Assembly: GCA_934148995.1 (NCBI GenBank) | Contig: CAKPDM010000003.1 | Coordinates: 62,001-126,000, forward strand | Origin: an uncultured Bacilli bacterium | Lineage (GTDB): Bacteria > Bacillota_I > Bacilli_A > RF39 > UBA660 | Reading direction: 5' to 3' | Length of the DNA stretch: 64,000 bases | In this document: in pieces, positions 1 to 9,687 of the stretch | How the letters are laid out: each line of letters begins with the position of its first letter | How positions within the stretch are numbered: position 1 is the stretch's first letter | Notes under the pieces: generated by a model | Told to the model about the DNA's origin: nothing | The model's input: the letters and a program-made list of their open reading frames with translations, nothing else | Databases searched by the model: none | Position numbers and translations under genes: made by a program

Positions 1-1
1 A

Positions 2-754
2 TTAATGATGAATATTATAAATGTCGATTTATCAAGTCCATTAACTTTTCTTAATAGAGACTATAAAGGACTAACCAATAACAATATTGTTCAGGTAAGA
101 CAAACAGAAACAACTTTTAAGAATAAAGACCAGAGTAAAAAAAATCCAACTATTTATATATATAATACGCATCAAACTGAAGATTATAAGCCAACTAGTT
201 ACTTAGAATATAGTGTGAATCCTAGTGTTATGATGTCTAGCTATATCTTAGAAGAACAATTAACCAAAAAAGGTTATAAAGTTTTAGTAGAAGAAGAAAG
301 CGTTAGTAAATTAAGAACATCATTAGGACTAAATTATGCAGGAAGTTATAAAGTCACCAGAAGTATGATGGAAACAGCCAAGAAAAATAATCCAACACTA
401 AAGTATTATATTGATTTACATCGCGATTCACTAACGCACGATAAAACAACCTTAACATCAGATAATAAAAGTTATGCTAAAATATTATTCCTAATAGGAT
501 TAGAAAATACCAATTATCAAGAAAATTTAGATTTTACCACTAAAATAAGTACTTCATTAAACGAAAAAGTTCCAGGACTCAGTAAAGGAATTTACAAAAA
601 AGAAGGACCCCTTGTAAATGGGGTATATAATCAAGATTTTTCAAATAGAGTAATATTGGTAGAAGTAGGCGGCAATGAAAACACGATAGAAGAAGTTTAT
701 AGAAGCCTAATCGTTCTTGGAGAAGTGCTTGATGAGGTGATAAAAAGTGACTAA
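2..754 (+). CDS. spoIIP: Stage II sporulation protein P, 5'-truncated by the window edge
   Basis: Peptidoglycan hydrolase of the SpoIID-SpoIIM-SpoIIP engulfment machine, acting on the septal wall between mother cell and forespore. Seen: NTHQTE (zinc-type His, about residue 56), DLHRDS (about 138) and ILVEVGGNENT near residue 220, in the order expected for SpoIIP. The frame is open to the left edge, so the Met at 5 is probably internal and the N-terminal membrane anchor lies outside the window; 249 residues are visible against about 400 in Bacillus. The stop overlaps the next gene by 8 bases, implying translational coupling. The order spoIIP, small membrane gene, lepA matches spoIIP-yqxA-lepA of Bacillus, which supports the call. 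Confidence 0.88.
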   Translation, partial: LMMNIINVDLSSPLTFLNRDYKGLTNNNIVQVRQTETTFKNKDQSKKNPTIYIYNTHQTEDYKPTSYLEYSVNPSVMMSSYILEEQLTKKGYKVLVEEESVSKLRTSLGLNYAGSYKVTRSMMETAKKNNPTLKYYIDLHRDSLTHDKTTLTSDNKSYAKILFLIGLENTNYQENLDFTTKISTSLNEKVPGLSKGIYKKEGPLVNGVYNQDFSNRVILVEVGGNENTIEEVYRSLIVLGEVLDEVIKSD

Positions 755-1070
755 AAGTGGCATCGCAAGATTAGTTATTTTAATTTTATTCTTCTTGTTC
801 ATGATCCTTTATGGAATGCAACTAACCGGTTATAACGAATATAGACAGAATAGGAAGAGTCTTTTAACAAGTGAAGAGTTATCTAACTATGAAAAAGATA
901 TAAAAGCAGGAAAAGATGTTAGTACTAGTGACTACTTAGCTAAAAAGAAAAAATCCTATAAAAATAACCTTTCTAACTTAGGTTTAGACATATCTAAAGG
1001 AATCAGTTTTGTTTTCAATAAAACAATGGATGGTTTATTTAAACTAATGGAAGAAGCAGTTAATTCTTAA
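747..1070 (+). CDS. Small single-pass membrane protein in the yqxA position
   Basis: A 107-residue protein with one N-terminal membrane helix (residues about 7-25) and a Lys-rich, probably extracytoplasmic helical tail. The GTG start at 747 lies inside the end of spoIIP and has GAGGTGA upstream. It occupies the slot that yqxA (DUF3679) fills between spoIIP and lepA in Bacillus. Sequence similarity to YqxA is not obvious to me, so positional equivalence is an inference. A sporulation-related role is plausible from coupling with spoIIP, but no catalytic motif is visible. Confidence 0.7.
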   Translation: MTKSGIARLVILILFFLFMILYGMQLTGYNEYRQNRKSLLTSEELSNYEKDIKAGKDVSTSDYLAKKKKSYKNNLSNLGLDISKGISFVFNKTMDGLFKLMEEAVNS

Positions 1071-1155
1071 AGATTCCGATAAATAAAAACAGTAAAATAT
1101 CTTAGAAAATGTTAAAAAAAATTTTGAAAAAGAAGCGCTACAAGCATTTCAAAAG

Positions 1156-1184
1156 TTGTTTTCTTATACGAATTAAGGTATACT
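1156..1184 (+). promoter_or_regulatory. Vegetative promoter of lepA
   Basis: TTGTTT at 1156-1161 and TATACT at 1179-1184, separated by exactly 17 bases, 20 bases before the lepA start codon. The layout fits sigma-A. It separates lepA from the upstream sporulation pair. Confidence 0.65.
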
Positions 1185-1203
1185 TTAACTGTGGTGATTT
1201 CTA

Positions 1204-3003
1204 ATGAAACAAAAAAACATACGTAATTTTTCTATTATAGCACATATAGATCATGGTAAAAGTACTTTAGCAGATAGATTAATTGAATTAACTGGAGCTC
1301 TTGATCAAAGACAAATGAAAGACCAAATTCTTGATTCAATGGACATTGAAAGAGAACGTGGTATTACTATTAAATTAAATACGGTTACTCTAAACTATAA
1401 CTATCAAGGAGAAGACTATCAGTTAAATTTAATAGATACTCCAGGTCATGTCGATTTTTCTTATGAAGTAAGTAGAAGTCTAGCTTCTTGTGAAGGAGCA
1501 TTATTAGTAGTGGATGCCCACGAAGGCATAGAAGCACAAACACTAGCTAATCTTTACTTAGCACTTGACCATAATCTTGCAATCATTCCAGTAATTAATA
1601 AAATAGATTTACCAAATGCTGAAATTGAAAAGGTTGAAGGAGAGTTAGAAAGCCTTGGCTTTGACAAAAAAGACATCTTAAAAATAAGTGCAAAAACAGG
1701 TCAGGGAGTACCATTACTTCTTGAACAAATCGTTACTAAACTTCCTTGTCCTAAAGGAGAAGAAGCAAAACCCTTAAGAGCTTTAATATTTGATAGTATT
1801 TATGATTCTTATCGCGGTGTTTTAATGGCAGTTCGTGTCTTTGACGGTGAATTAAAAGTAGGAGATATGATTTCAATGTTACAAACTGATTCCTCCTATG
1901 AAGTATTATCTTTATTCATCAATACTCCTAAAGAAAAGGAAAAACAAGTCTTAAAAACCGGTGAAGTTGGATATGTCTACGCTTCTATTAAAAGTATCAA
2001 TGACATTCATGTCGGTGATACCTTAACAATAACAAAAACTAAAGATGTAATTGAACCATTACCAGGTTATCAGCCAATGAAAAGTATGGTGTACTGTGGA
2101 CTTTACCCAATAGAAACAAGTGAGTTTGAGCTCTTAAGAAGTGCCCTAGCTAAACTGAAACTAAATGATGCTGCCTTAACTTTCGAACCAGAAACCTCAC
2201 TAGCTCTAGGATTCGGTTTTCGCTGTGGCTTTTTAGGACTCTTACATATGGATGTCACTAAAGAACGACTTGAAAGAGAATTTTCTATCTCTCTAATTGC
2301 AACCGCTCCTTCCGTAAAATATCATGTACTATGTCAAGATGGAACAAATTTAACTGTAGAATCGCCATTTCAGATGCCTGATAAAAGCAAGATTAAAGAA
2401 ATAAAAGAACCATACGTAAAAGCACATATCTACACTCCTAAAGATTATATCGGCCCAATTATTGAACTATCTAATGAAAAAAGAGGAATAATGGAGACAA
2501 TTGATTATATAACTGACCAAAGAGTAGTAATAATTTATGATTTTCCATTATCAGAAATAATTTATGACTTCTTTGATAGGCTAAAATCAATCACTAAAGG
2601 TTATGCATCCTTTGATTATGAGTTTATTGATGATAGGGTAAGTGACTTAGTTAAGCTAGATGTATTATTAAATGGAGAAACAGTTGATGCCTTAAGTATG
2701 ATTGTTCATCGAAGTTTTGCAGATAAAAAAGGAAGAGAGCTAGTTGAAAGATTAAAAGAAGTCATTCCAAGACAATTATTTGAGGTACCAGTGCAAGCTA
2801 GTGTTGGTGGCAAAATAATTGCAAGAACAGATATAAAAGCCTTAAGAAAAAATGTCCTTGCTAAGTGCTATGGCGGAGATATTACTAGAAAGAAAAAACT
2901 TCTAGAAAAACAAAAAGAAGGAAAGAAAAAGATGAAACGATTAGGTTCTGTCGAAGTTCCTCAAGAAGCTTTCCTTGCTCTTCTAACAAAAGATAAAAAT
3001 TAG
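1204..3003 (+). CDS. lepA: Elongation factor 4 (back-translocating GTPase LepA)
   Basis: Ribosome-associated translational GTPase, full length at 599 residues. Seen: P-loop AHIDHGKST (residues about 13-21), DTPGH (G3) and NKID (G4), followed by the EF-G-like domains and the LepA-specific Lys/Arg-rich C-terminus ([20 protein letters not shown]). GGTGAT precedes the ATG. The family remodels stalled or mistranslocated ribosomes. The stop overlaps by a few bases the stop of the convergent hydrolase gene. Confidence 0.98.
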   Translation: MKQKNIRNFSIIAHIDHGKSTLADRLIELTGALDQRQMKDQILDSMDIERERGITIKLNTVTLNYNYQGEDYQLNLIDTPGHVDFSYEVSRSLASCEGALLVVDAHEGIEAQTLANLYLALDHNLAIIPVINKIDLPNAEIEKVEGELESLGFDKKDILKISAKTGQGVPLLLEQIVTKLPCPKGEEAKPLRALIFDSIYDSYRGVLMAVRVFDGELKVGDMISMLQTDSSYEVLSLFINTPKEKEKQVLKTGEVGYVYASIKSINDIHVGDTLTITKTKDVIEPLPGYQPMKSMVYCGLYPIETSEFELLRSALAKLKLNDAALTFEPETSLALGFGFRCGFLGLLHMDVTKERLEREFSISLIATAPSVKYHVLCQDGTNLTVESPFQMPDKSKIKEIKEPYVKAHIYTPKDYIGPIIELSNEKRGIMETIDYITDQRVVIIYDFPLSEIIYDFFDRLKSITKGYASFDYEFIDDRVSDLVKLDVLLNGETVDALSMIVHRSFADKKGRELVERLKEVIPRQLFEVPVQASVGGKIIARTDIKALRKNVLAKCYGGDITRKKKLLEKQKEGKKKMKRLGSVEVPQEAFLALLTKDKN

Positions 3004-3761
3004 TCCTTGAAGAATATATAAATAATTCTTAATACAATATCTAAATTTTCTAAATAAGAGTAATGAGTAGAATTTTTAAAAACGATAAGCTCACTATCTC
3101 TTATTTTTTTCTTCATTAAAACACCATCACTTAAGGGCGTAGCAGTATCTTTATCACCCCAAAGAATTAACGTCTCTGTTTTAATATCTTTTAAATAATC
3201 AGTTAAATCTAAATTAACAATATTCTTAAAAGTCTCTCTTTCTAAAGCATTTAATGCCAAATAGTCACTAGAAGCAAACAATTTAAAAATCTTTTTTCTA
3301 TATCTTGCTCGCCATTTCTTAGGAACAACTCTCGCTAAACGTTGTAATAATTTATAACTCTTTAAACGTAACCACTTCCAAATAGTCATTTTTGGTTTTA
3401 TACCAGCACTATCAATCAAAAGTAACTTTCTAATTTTTATATTGTACAAACCAGTTAGCAAAATAGCTATTCTTCCTCCAAAAGAATGTGCAATGATATA
3501 AGGATTAGTAATTTGTTCTTTATCTAATAACGTAATAATAAGTCCAACATAATCATGCATAGTCAAAACTTTCTTAGGAAACGGTGTCTTTCCAAATCCA
3601 GGATAATCTACTAAATATACCGTGTAACTGTTTCTTAAAGAACTAATCATTCCTTTAAAAGTATCTTTTGTTTTGCCCCATCCAGGTAGAATAATAACCG
3701 TTTCCTTTTGATTACCAAACTTTTCATAATAAAGTTTAACACCTTTATAAGTAATGTACAT
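3000..3761 (-). CDS. Alpha/beta-fold hydrolase
   Basis: About 253 residues with the canonical alpha/beta-hydrolase triad layout: nucleophile elbow AHSFGG, acid in [10 protein letters not shown], and histidine in NSTHYSYLE near the C-terminus. A Lys/Arg-rich segment in the lid region ([10 protein letters not shown]) may contact membranes or nucleic acid. I place the start at the ATG at 3761, because the in-frame GTG at 3770 is part of the AGGTG ribosome-binding site. The gene is convergent with lepA, with overlapping stop codons. Substrate unknown; esterase, lipase and haloperoxidase-like members look alike at this level. Confidence 0.85.
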   Translation of the reverse strand: MYITYKGVKLYYEKFGNQKETVIILPGWGKTKDTFKGMISSLRNSYTVYLVDYPGFGKTPFPKKVLTMHDYVGLIITLLDKEQITNPYIIAHSFGGRIAILLTGLYNIKIRKLLLIDSAGIKPKMTIWKWLRLKSYKLLQRLARVVPKKWRARYRKKIFKLFASSDYLALNALERETFKNIVNLDLTDYLKDIKTETLILWGDKDTATPLSDGVLMKKKIRDSELIVFKNSTHYSYLENLDIVLRIIYIFFKD

Positions 3762-3838
3762 AATAATCACCTAATTTATCATATGAGAAAAAGTCAAAAA
3801 AGTACGTACCAGCTTTTAAAGAAAAAAGCAAAAAACAC

Positions 3839-3866
3839 TTGACGAACATATCTTCAATGATATAAT
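3839..3866 (+). promoter_or_regulatory. Promoter of the membrane-anchored MBL-fold gene
   Basis: TTGACG at 3839-3844 and TATAAT at 3861-3866 with a 16-base spacer. The 100-base leader that follows contains nested inverted repeats between about 3876 and 3918 (ACTTC...GAAGT enclosing AGTGAT...ATCACT), so the transcript start is structured. Confidence 0.6.
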
Positions 3867-3977
3867 AAAAGGCAACACTTCTAGAAGTAGTGATTACAAT
3901 CACTTTTGGAAGTTTTCATGGTAGCAATTAAAAATATCTTTAATAGATGAATTTAATTGAGTTGAAAGGTGAGAGAA

Positions 3978-5414
3978 ATGAAAAAAACGTTAAAGAAAGT
4001 TTTATACTTAGGATTGCTTTTCCTAGTGATATTGAGTGTTGTATATCTAGGAATAACAAATGAAATGAAAGGCCATATATCACAGAATGCCACAGTTTAT
4101 CAAACTTCAACGAGTAGTAATGTAACTAGTCAGTACATAAACTTAAAAGTCGGACAAACTTCAACTATTCAATATGATTTTTTAGGAAATAATTTAGAAA
4201 ATATAAGCTTTTCCAGTCAAGATAACAACATCGCTACTGTTGATCAAACTGGTACTGTTACAGGTGTTTCACTTGGAACAACTGTTATCACTATGTATTA
4301 TAATGGTGGAAGCTTGCAGTTTCATGTCACTGTTGATAATACTAACACAAATACTAGTACTGTGAAAAATGCGACAAAAATTCACTTTATATCCCTTAGA
4401 ACTGCAAATAAAATTAAATTTAAAACTTGTGATGCAATATTATTAGAAAGCAATGGTAAATATGCGTTGATAGACACGGGGTTTTATTCCACAAGAGCAA
4501 GCTTATATGACTATTTGATGAATTTTGCCACTGATGGAGTTTTAAATCTTGAATTTGTTTTAATTACACATAACCATATTGATCATATTGGTGGTCTGAG
4601 CTATCTATTAAAAAAAGACAACATTAAAATAAAAACGTTATATTTAAACAAATATTATAAAAATGATATAAGAGCTTCATTTTTGGGAAATACTAAAGAG
4701 GAAAACTATCAGATCTATAATAGTGAAAAAAATAGAAAATATGTTCTTCAAAATCAAGCAAGATATAATAATGTGATAGCATTGATGAAAAAAAGACGTG
4801 AAAACGATAATACTAATTTCAAGGTTTACTATCTATCTGGATCTGATGATACTAGAAGAACTGACGGAGGACTAAAAAACCTTAGCTTTGGAAATTATAA
4901 TATTAAACTTTATAATACAAAACAACAACTTAAAAGTAATAAAATGGATTACAAAGGCTTTAATAGTGGTAATTGCTTAAACGAATATTGTCGTAATGCC
5001 GATGGAAACGTAAATAGTGTAGTAGCGAAAGTAACAAGTAATGTCAATGGAATAAAACATACAACTTTACTAACTGGTGATTTGAATTACCCACTTCTTT
5101 TAGGAATAACTGAAGATGCCGGACAGGTTGATGTATTTAAAATGCCACACCATGGAGTTTTTGATCAAGAAAATAGAAAAGGATTAACCCCATCAGTCAT
5201 TGAGAACACCTTAGATAATGCCATAGGACGTAAGACAATAGTAGTAGTTACAACTCTTGAAAGTAAATTTACAAACAGAAATGTATATGGTATGACATAT
5301 ATAAGGGATACTCTAGGTAAACGCCTATATTATACTGGTGGAACAAATGGATATGATGGAAGAACTATCGTCATTGATTATTCAAAGACAAATTTAAAGG
5401 TTAAATATAATTAA
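3978..5414 (+). CDS. Membrane-anchored metallo-beta-lactamase-fold hydrolase with BIG2 domain
   Basis: A 478-residue extracytoplasmic protein: N-terminal membrane anchor (about residues 4-26), a bacterial Ig-like BIG2 domain (about 50-120, INLKVGQTSTIQYDF ... TGTVTGVSLGTTVITM), then a metallo-beta-lactamase fold with THNHIDHIGG (HxHxDH metal motif), LLTGDL and MPHHGVFD. The layout resembles the extracellular hydrolase domain of ComEC, so a nuclease or phosphodiesterase role outside the membrane is possible but unproven. I chose the ATG at 3978 because the GTG at 3969 lies within the AAAGGTGAG ribosome-binding site. It has its own promoter at 3839. Confidence 0.85.
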   Translation: MKKTLKKVLYLGLLFLVILSVVYLGITNEMKGHISQNATVYQTSTSSNVTSQYINLKVGQTSTIQYDFLGNNLENISFSSQDNNIATVDQTGTVTGVSLGTTVITMYYNGGSLQFHVTVDNTNTNTSTVKNATKIHFISLRTANKIKFKTCDAILLESNGKYALIDTGFYSTRASLYDYLMNFATDGVLNLEFVLITHNHIDHIGGLSYLLKKDNIKIKTLYLNKYYKNDIRASFLGNTKEENYQIYNSEKNRKYVLQNQARYNNVIALMKKRRENDNTNFKVYYLSGSDDTRRTDGGLKNLSFGNYNIKLYNTKQQLKSNKMDYKGFNSGNCLNEYCRNADGNVNSVVAKVTSNVNGIKHTTLLTGDLNYPLLLGITEDAGQVDVFKMPHHGVFDQENRKGLTPSVIENTLDNAIGRKTIVVVTTLESKFTNRNVYGMTYIRDTLGKRLYYTGGTNGYDGRTIVIDYSKTNLKVKYN

Positions 5415-5465
5415 TTATTTATTTTTCCACCTCTATCTGTTATATTAAACTTATTGGAGGAAGTT

Positions 5466-6584
5466 ATGAGATTAAAAGAAATTTGGAAAATGTTTAATTG
5501 TAGAGATTATAAAGATATAAATAAGGATAATTCAGCTGATTTTACAGAAGTAACTGAAAAAGAACCAGAAAATGTTACTAAGAAGGGTGACACTGACGAT
5601 CAGTTTGCTACTGCATTACTTCGAAAATATCGCGAAAGAGAAATGCAGTGTAACATTCTTAACTTCAATGATAGAAGTAATTTAATCGATAAAATGGCAG
5701 TTATTTATGAAATTATTTATCCAGATGAAACTTTTTCGAATGACGATGATCAATTTTCTTCTGATGAATATGTTAATCGTACTATGTTTAGAGAAAATTC
5801 GTATTTAAATAGTAAGATTGATGATTTTTCTGTTATTAGCTCCTTAAACTGGAATGATTTTTTTAGCGTTGAACTAATGATTAAGTTGCTATCGCCAGAA
5901 GAAAGAGAATATTTAAAGAAACCAAGATATGATAACTATATTACATTAACCGATAGAAATTACTATGGTTACGTGGAGTTATCTAATAAAGGTACGATAA
6001 CGAAGTCTAATATATGTTCTTCACTAATAAAATCAAAAGATTTATGTGGCCTTCAAATAGAAGAAGCAATAGAATTATTGAAAAATAAGAAAGTAGCACC
6101 TCAGACTTATTTTAAATTAGAAGAAGAGGTATTAAGAGTAAAAAAACTAAATTCTGAAAGAGAATTATTACTTGATGGTGTTATGTTTAAAATTCTAGAG
6201 CGTGATTCTAGCTATATGGGAACAAGACGTGCTTTACTATTTGCCAATGAGTTTAAAAGAGATTTAAATGTTCCACTTGTTCATAAAATATTTAAAACTA
6301 GTTATGACGAATCTTCTGAAGCATTTATAGAGAAATACATAGAATTTGGTGGTGATCCAGAATTAGTAAGAAAACTTATAACTTCACCTGAGTCTAACTA
6401 TATTTATGACAAAGAAGAACTGGATGAAATACTTAAACCAAGAGAAGTAAAACAAAAAGAGCAAGAGTTACGCCAAAGACTGGTAACAAGTCTGTATGGA
6501 AGTATAAATCAAGAAGAATTAGCACAAGAAAAGGTAAAGCAATTAAGAATTGAAAGAAAACTAAATAAAAGTAAAAAGAACTAA
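5466..6584 (+). CDS. Hypothetical protein, 372 residues
   Basis: Family not recognised. A charged, largely helical soluble protein without signal peptide or membrane helix. The N-terminal 45 residues are acidic and probably disordered, and the C-terminus is Lys-rich (RIERKLNKSKKN), which suggests nucleic-acid or ribosome contact; that is only inference. The ATG at 5466 follows a textbook GGAGG at 5456-5460, so the upstream TTG at 5454 is not used. It follows the MBL-fold gene by 50 bases and may be cotranscribed. Confidence 0.75.
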   Translation: MRLKEIWKMFNCRDYKDINKDNSADFTEVTEKEPENVTKKGDTDDQFATALLRKYREREMQCNILNFNDRSNLIDKMAVIYEIIYPDETFSNDDDQFSSDEYVNRTMFRENSYLNSKIDDFSVISSLNWNDFFSVELMIKLLSPEEREYLKKPRYDNYITLTDRNYYGYVELSNKGTITKSNICSSLIKSKDLCGLQIEEAIELLKNKKVAPQTYFKLEEEVLRVKKLNSERELLLDGVMFKILERDSSYMGTRRALLFANEFKRDLNVPLVHKIFKTSYDESSEAFIEKYIEFGGDPELVRKLITSPESNYIYDKEELDEILKPREVKQKEQELRQRLVTSLYGSINQEELAQEKVKQLRIERKLNKSKKN

Positions 6585-6670
6585 AATTGTTTATCAAATG
6601 AACAGTTTTTTCTTCTGTTTTTTTCTTCTGTTTAATATTTTCACTTCTGTGGTATAATAACTAATGAGAT

Positions 6671-6699
6671 TTGTCTTTAAAAAAAGAAAGAGATATGTT
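6671..6699 (+). promoter_or_regulatory. Candidate promoter of the deacetylase-dnaG-rpoD operon
   Basis: TTGTCT at 6671-6676 and TATGTT at 6694-6699 with a 17-base spacer, 28 bases before the first gene. A second TATAAT lies at 6653-6658 without a clear -35 element. Which one is used cannot be decided from sequence. Confidence 0.4.
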
Positions 6700-6726
6700 A
6701 TGATACAATAACTGAAAAGAGGTACT

Positions 6727-8139
6727 ATGAAAAAAATTACAAAAGTTAATTGGTGGCAGCAAAACAAAGGAAAAGTTTGTCTTGTATTTCTAATTATGCT
6801 AGTATTTATTTTACTTGTCTTTTTTCTACTGGTACCAAGAATTACTTTAAAAGGAAAATCAACTATTGTGGTAAATAGAAATGGTGAATATAAAGAACCG
6901 GGTTATAAAGCAAGCTACTTATTCGACAGCTTAACTGATAAAGTAAAAGTATCAGGAAACGTCGATAGTAAGAAAGATGGCATTTACTATATTACCTATA
7001 AAGTAAAAGGACCAATCATTACTATCAGCACCAAACGAAAAGTAGAAGTTAAAGATATAGAACCCCCTGTTTTAACATTAGACGGGGGAGAAGATGTTTT
7101 TATCTGTCCTAATAGTAAATATGAAGAACTAGGTTATAAAGCTAATGATAATGTCGATGGTGATATAACTAAAAAAGTAAAAATATCACAGAAAGATAAT
7201 ATAATTACTTATGAAGTAAAAGATAAAGCTGGTAATGAAACTAAAAAGATGAGAAAAATCAGTCAAGGAGATAAAACACCTCCTGTTTTAACGCTTAATG
7301 GTGGAGATATTGTCTTCTCTTATCTTGGTGAGCCTTATGTTGAACCAGGTTATAAAGCAATTGATAACTGTGAGCAAGACATCACGCAAATGGTCATAAC
7401 TAGTGGAAGTGTTGATCAAAACAATCCAAATGATCAAGTAATAACCTATATGATAGAAGATAAATCTCATAATAAAGCGGAAGCTAAACGAACTGTCAAA
7501 ATGGTTAGAAGAGATCATGCGGGAACAATTTACTTAACATTTGACGATGGACCTAATGCTGGTACTACCAATGTCATCTTAGATATCCTAAAAGAAGAAA
7601 ATGTTAAAGCTACTTTCTTTGTGACCGGAAAAGGACCAGATGAACTTATCAAAAGAGAATATGACGAAGGACATACAGTTGCACTACATACTTTTTCTCA
7701 TAGCTATCCAGTAGTTTACCAATCTGTAGATGCTTATTTTGATGATCTAGCTAAAGTTCATGACAGAGTAAAAAGAATAACTGGTTACGATAGTAGAATA
7801 ATTAGATTCCCTGGTGGAAGTAGTAATACAGTTAGTCGTCATTATCAAGAAGGAATAATGTCCATCTTAACTAACCAAGTCCTTGAAAGAGGTTACTACT
7901 ATTATGACTGGAATATTTCTAGTGGAGATGCTGGTGAATATAAAGATTCAGAAAGTATTATTAAACAAGTAACAAGAAGCTTATCAAAAGATAGAACTAA
8001 TATGGTTCTAATGCACGATATTAAACCTTATACAAGAGATGCTCTAAGAAGTATTATAAAATATGGCAAAGAACATGGTTATCATTTTGATAAAATAACC
8101 CCAGGAACCAAAATGGTACGACAAAGAGTTAACAATTAG
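6727..8139 (+). CDS. Membrane-anchored polysaccharide deacetylase with three DUF5011 repeats
   Basis: A 470-residue extracytoplasmic enzyme: membrane anchor (about residues 17-36), three tandem DUF5011/Ig-like modules (about 40-105, 112-180, 186-258, each with a GYKA-type strand and a DGDIT- or EQDIT-like segment), then a NodB deacetylase domain. Metal and catalytic motifs are present: TFDDGP, HTFSH and RFPGGS, plus LMHD near the C-terminus. The family removes N-acetyl groups from cell-wall glycans such as peptidoglycan GlcNAc. It heads an operon with yqeG, 10 bases downstream. The Ig-like stack probably lifts the catalytic domain into the wall. Confidence 0.92.
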   Translation: MKKITKVNWWQQNKGKVCLVFLIMLVFILLVFFLLVPRITLKGKSTIVVNRNGEYKEPGYKASYLFDSLTDKVKVSGNVDSKKDGIYYITYKVKGPIITISTKRKVEVKDIEPPVLTLDGGEDVFICPNSKYEELGYKANDNVDGDITKKVKISQKDNIITYEVKDKAGNETKKMRKISQGDKTPPVLTLNGGDIVFSYLGEPYVEPGYKAIDNCEQDITQMVITSGSVDQNNPNDQVITYMIEDKSHNKAEAKRTVKMVRRDHAGTIYLTFDDGPNAGTTNVILDILKEENVKATFFVTGKGPDELIKREYDEGHTVALHTFSHSYPVVYQSVDAYFDDLAKVHDRVKRITGYDSRIIRFPGGSSNTVSRHYQEGIMSILTNQVLERGYYYYDWNISSGDAGEYKDSESIIKQVTRSLSKDRTNMVLMHDIKPYTRDALRSIIKYGKEHGYHFDKITPGTKMVRQRVNN

Positions 8140-8149
8140 AGGAGGTAAC

Positions 8150-8674
8150 ATGTCTAACTATTATAGACCAAATATGTATCTAAAAGATATTTATCAAATA
8201 CCTATTAAAGATTTGAAACAAAGAAAGATAAAAGCTTTAGTCTTTGACCTTGATAATACTATTGTAAGAACAGATGAAAAAGTACCAAGTACTGAAGTAG
8301 TTAACTATTTTGCAACCTTAAAGAAAGACTTTGCACTCTTTATTCTTTCTAATAGTCCAAGTAAAAGAGTAAAACCATTCGGTGATAAATTAAAAGTTAA
8401 ATACTATTCTTTATCCTTAAAACCAAGTACACGTAATATGAAAAAGCTTTTAAGAGAAAACAATCTAAAGAAAGACGAAGTCATCTTAATAGGAGATCAG
8501 TATATGACTGATATGTTACTAGCAAAAAAACTAAAACTTAACACTATATTAGTAGATCCAATATCTAATAATGAATTTAAAATAACTAGTATTAATAGAT
8601 TTTTAGAGAAGAAAATTCTAAAGAAATTAAAAGAGGCAAAACTGTTAGAGAAAGGAAAATATTATTATGAATGA
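8150..8674 (+). CDS. yqeG: YqeG-family HAD-type phosphatase
   Basis: A 174-residue HAD-superfamily (subclass IIIA) phosphatase. Seen: motif I VFDLDNTIV, motif II LSNSP, a conserved Lys in SLKPS, and motif IV IGDQYMTD. In Firmicutes yqeG lies directly upstream of yqeH, as here; the two overlap by 8 bases. The physiological substrate of the family is not settled as far as I know. GAGGAGGT precedes the ATG. Confidence 0.93.
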   Translation: MSNYYRPNMYLKDIYQIPIKDLKQRKIKALVFDLDNTIVRTDEKVPSTEVVNYFATLKKDFALFILSNSPSKRVKPFGDKLKVKYYSLSLKPSTRNMKKLLRENNLKKDEVILIGDQYMTDMLLAKKLKLNTILVDPISNNEFKITSINRFLEKKILKKLKEAKLLEKGKYYYE

Positions 8675-9671
8675 AGAAAAATGTTGTAAAGGATGTGGCA
8701 TTAAGCTGCAAGATGAAAATGTTTTACAAGAAGGTTATACCGTTAGTTTAGAACAAGATTACTGTCAAAGATGTTTCAGAATAAAGAACTATGGTGATTA
8801 TCAAGTAGTTACTAAAAGTAATGATGAATATATTGATATTTTAAAACAAGTCGGTGAAACAAAAGACTTAGTTCTATATATAGCAGACTTACTAAACTTA
8901 GAAGAAAATTTTGAAGAAATCAGAAAATATATTCCTAATAAGATGATTTTAGTTTTAAATAAAAAAGATGTTTTACCAAAGTCAGTTAAAGAAGAAAAGA
9001 TAATTAATTACTTTGTTAATATGGAAATACCATTTGAAAAGGTAATTGTAATTAGTGTAGAGAAAAACAAGAACATTGACTATTTATTAAAACAAATTAA
9101 ACTATATCAAACTAGTAAAGATGTATATGTAGTAGGTCATACTAATGCCGGAAAAAGTACTTTAATAAACAAACTTATTTCTAACTATTCTGATAATAAT
9201 GAAGAATTAACAATCTCTCCTTTACCAGCTACTACTTTAAGTACAGTTAAGATTGAACTTAATGATTATTTAACTTTAATAGATACTCCTGGTTTAGTTG
9301 ATAATGGCAGTATCGTTAATGTTGTTGATAAAACAGTCCTTAAGAAAATAAGTCCACGTAAAGAAATTAAACCAAAGACTTATCAAATCAAAAAAGGACA
9401 AAGTATCTTAGTAGATGACTTACTTCGTATTGATTATGTTGAAGGTGAGAAGAATAGCTTTACTTTCTATATGTCAAATGATTTAAAAATAAGAAAAATA
9501 GCAAGCCGGAGAATGGACTTGAAAGAAATGGGAAAAACAACACATCAGATGAAATTTGATGAAGACTTATGTATCAATGGTTTAGGTTTTATCAAAATGG
9601 TTAATCAAGGAACAGTAGATATTTATACTTACCCAAATGTTACAAGTTATACTAGAAAAAATTTGATATAA
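8667..9671 (+). CDS. yqeH: Ribosome biogenesis GTPase YqeH
   Basis: Circularly permuted GTPase for 30S subunit assembly. An N-terminal zinc finger (CCKGCG ... CQRC, residues about 6-36) precedes the permuted G motifs: NKKD (G4) comes before GHTNAGKST (G1) and DTPG (G3). At 334 residues it is near the usual length. It overlaps yqeG and is followed by dnaG after 16 bases. Confidence 0.94.
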   Translation: MNEEKCCKGCGIKLQDENVLQEGYTVSLEQDYCQRCFRIKNYGDYQVVTKSNDEYIDILKQVGETKDLVLYIADLLNLEENFEEIRKYIPNKMILVLNKKDVLPKSVKEEKIINYFVNMEIPFEKVIVISVEKNKNIDYLLKQIKLYQTSKDVYVVGHTNAGKSTLINKLISNYSDNNEELTISPLPATTLSTVKIELNDYLTLIDTPGLVDNGSIVNVVDKTVLKKISPRKEIKPKTYQIKKGQSILVDDLLRIDYVEGEKNSFTFYMSNDLKIRKIASRRMDLKEMGKTTHQMKFDEDLCINGLGFIKMVNQGTVDIYTYPNVTSYTRKNLI

Positions 9672-9687
9672 GAGGAAGGTGAAAATA

